Below, piece by piece: positions 61,574-62,017 of a stretch of DNA of 62,017 nucleotides. Within the stretch, counting starts at the first letter, position 1. Each line of letters begins with the position of its first letter. The notes below the pieces were generated by a model. The model was not told the origin of the DNA and did not search any database. It was given only the letters and a program-made list of their open reading frames with translations. The translations under genes and the position numbers were made by a program. This stretch comes from Planctomycetota bacterium (GTDB lineage Bacteria > Planctomycetota > SZUA-567), in contig JAIRTL010000003.1 in NCBI GenBank assembly GCA_031254915.1, positions 1 to 62,017 on the forward strand, in the 5' to 3' direction.

Positions 61574-62017
61574 TCACGGCTTTTTTCGCCAAACCCTGGT
61601 GATTTCGCCAAACACAAGTTTGTGGTAATCCCCCGCGTCCGCATAGCCGTCTTTCACAAACTCGCGGCCTTCGGCGGATTCAAAGTCGTCGGGCTTCACC
61701 CCGGTGATTTCCACCAATCTGCATTCGACCACCAACCGTGCTTCGGCGTAGGCGGTTAAACCGTTCGGGGTGGCGATCGGGGTGAGTTTCGATTCCGCCA
61801 TCTTGTCCGTGTCGCGCCCGGTTTTGCTGCCGAAGAACAACACATCGTCCTTGTGGTCGGACGGGAAGTAGGAGAAGGTAAAGGTTTTGGCTTCGCGAAT
61901 TTTCTCCAGCGTGAAGCGGTTGGCCCGAAGGAAGCACCAGGTCGCCGGCTTATTGAACAGCACGCCGAAGCCTCCCCAACTCGCGGCCATGGAATTGTGT
62001 TTCGGCGCGACGCCCGC
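61574..62017 (-). CDS. flavin reductase-like FMN-binding protein, 5' end outside window
   Basis: The frame is open to the end of the window, and about 147 residues are visible. HNSMAASWGGFGVLFNKP near the visible start, then RANRFTLEKI and FTFSYFP, followed by GSKTGRDTDKM, match the flavin reductase-like split-barrel family ('N.MTASWGxxGxLWxKP'). The family binds FMN and reduces flavins or acts in related redox steps. Only about ten or fewer codons seem to be missing at the N-terminus. It converges on the LuxR-type gene across repeat A copy 6. Confidence 0.75.
   Translation of the reverse strand, partial: AGVAPKHNSMAASWGGFGVLFNKPATWCFLRANRFTLEKIREAKTFTFSYFPSDHKDDVLFFGSKTGRDTDKMAESKLTPIATPNGLTAYAEARLVVECRLVEITGVKPDDFESAEGREFVKDGYADAGDYHKLVFGEITRVWRKKP

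Overview
The window is high-GC DNA (the coding frames are clearly G+C rich at third positions) from a Gram-negative bacterium. That is suggested by many Sec signal peptides, a lipoprotein, an EptA-like membrane phospho-transferase, periplasmic sugar-binding proteins and sigma-54 promoters. Ribosome binding sites are mostly clear purine-rich Shine-Dalgarno sequences. I cannot assign a phylum with confidence; the mix would suit a gut or anaerobic member of the PVC group (Planctomycetota/Lentisphaerota) or a relative. No rRNA, tRNA or CRISPR array was seen.

Layout. 1-5.8 kb: a transposase-like tail, a DUF2344 protein, a DUF1573-like lipoprotein, a secreted protein, an AT-richer sulfatase-superfamily membrane protein, then a truncated MATE transporter joined to the tail of an IS5-type transposase. 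5.8-7.7 kb (minus): NYN nuclease, YjbQ and accD. 7.9-13.1 kb (minus): an L-arabinose-type ABC transporter with two AraF paralogues. 13.7-17.6 kb: a HIT protein, a heparinase II/III-like secreted enzyme and a secreted partner. 18.4-22.1 kb (minus): a second sugar ABC transporter. 22.6-31.5 kb: an M16C peptidase, an AddA-type helicase-nuclease, a RACo-like ferredoxin/ATPase and a small membrane protein. 31.7-35.0 kb: hisS followed by an RDD-Maf fusion. 35.2-54.1 kb: a ureide-catabolism island. 54.9-61.4 kb: a large secreted protein with an internal duplication and a divergent MalT-like LuxR regulator. The window ends inside a flavin reductase-like gene.

The island is the centre of interest. A minus-strand operon runs from an NfnAB-type flavoprotein fusion through fdrA, allG, allE, allD and allC to an MFS transporter, with a dicarboxylate-type symporter beyond. 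Next to it are an NtrC-type response regulator, a plus-strand fdrA-allG-allH operon and a carbamate kinase. Together these encode allantoate -> ureidoglycine -> ureidoglycolate -> oxalurate -> oxamate + carbamoyl phosphate -> ATP. Good sigma-54 (-24/-12) promoters precede all three transcription units, which makes the regulator the likely common activator. The FdrA/AllG pair is present twice, but AllH only once.

Three families of short dispersed repeats sit in the intergenic gaps: A (about 115 bp, six copies, all in the same orientation), B (about 193 bp, two full copies in opposite orientation plus one partial) and C (about 89 bp, two inverted copies). Copies of B and C lie on both sides of the island.
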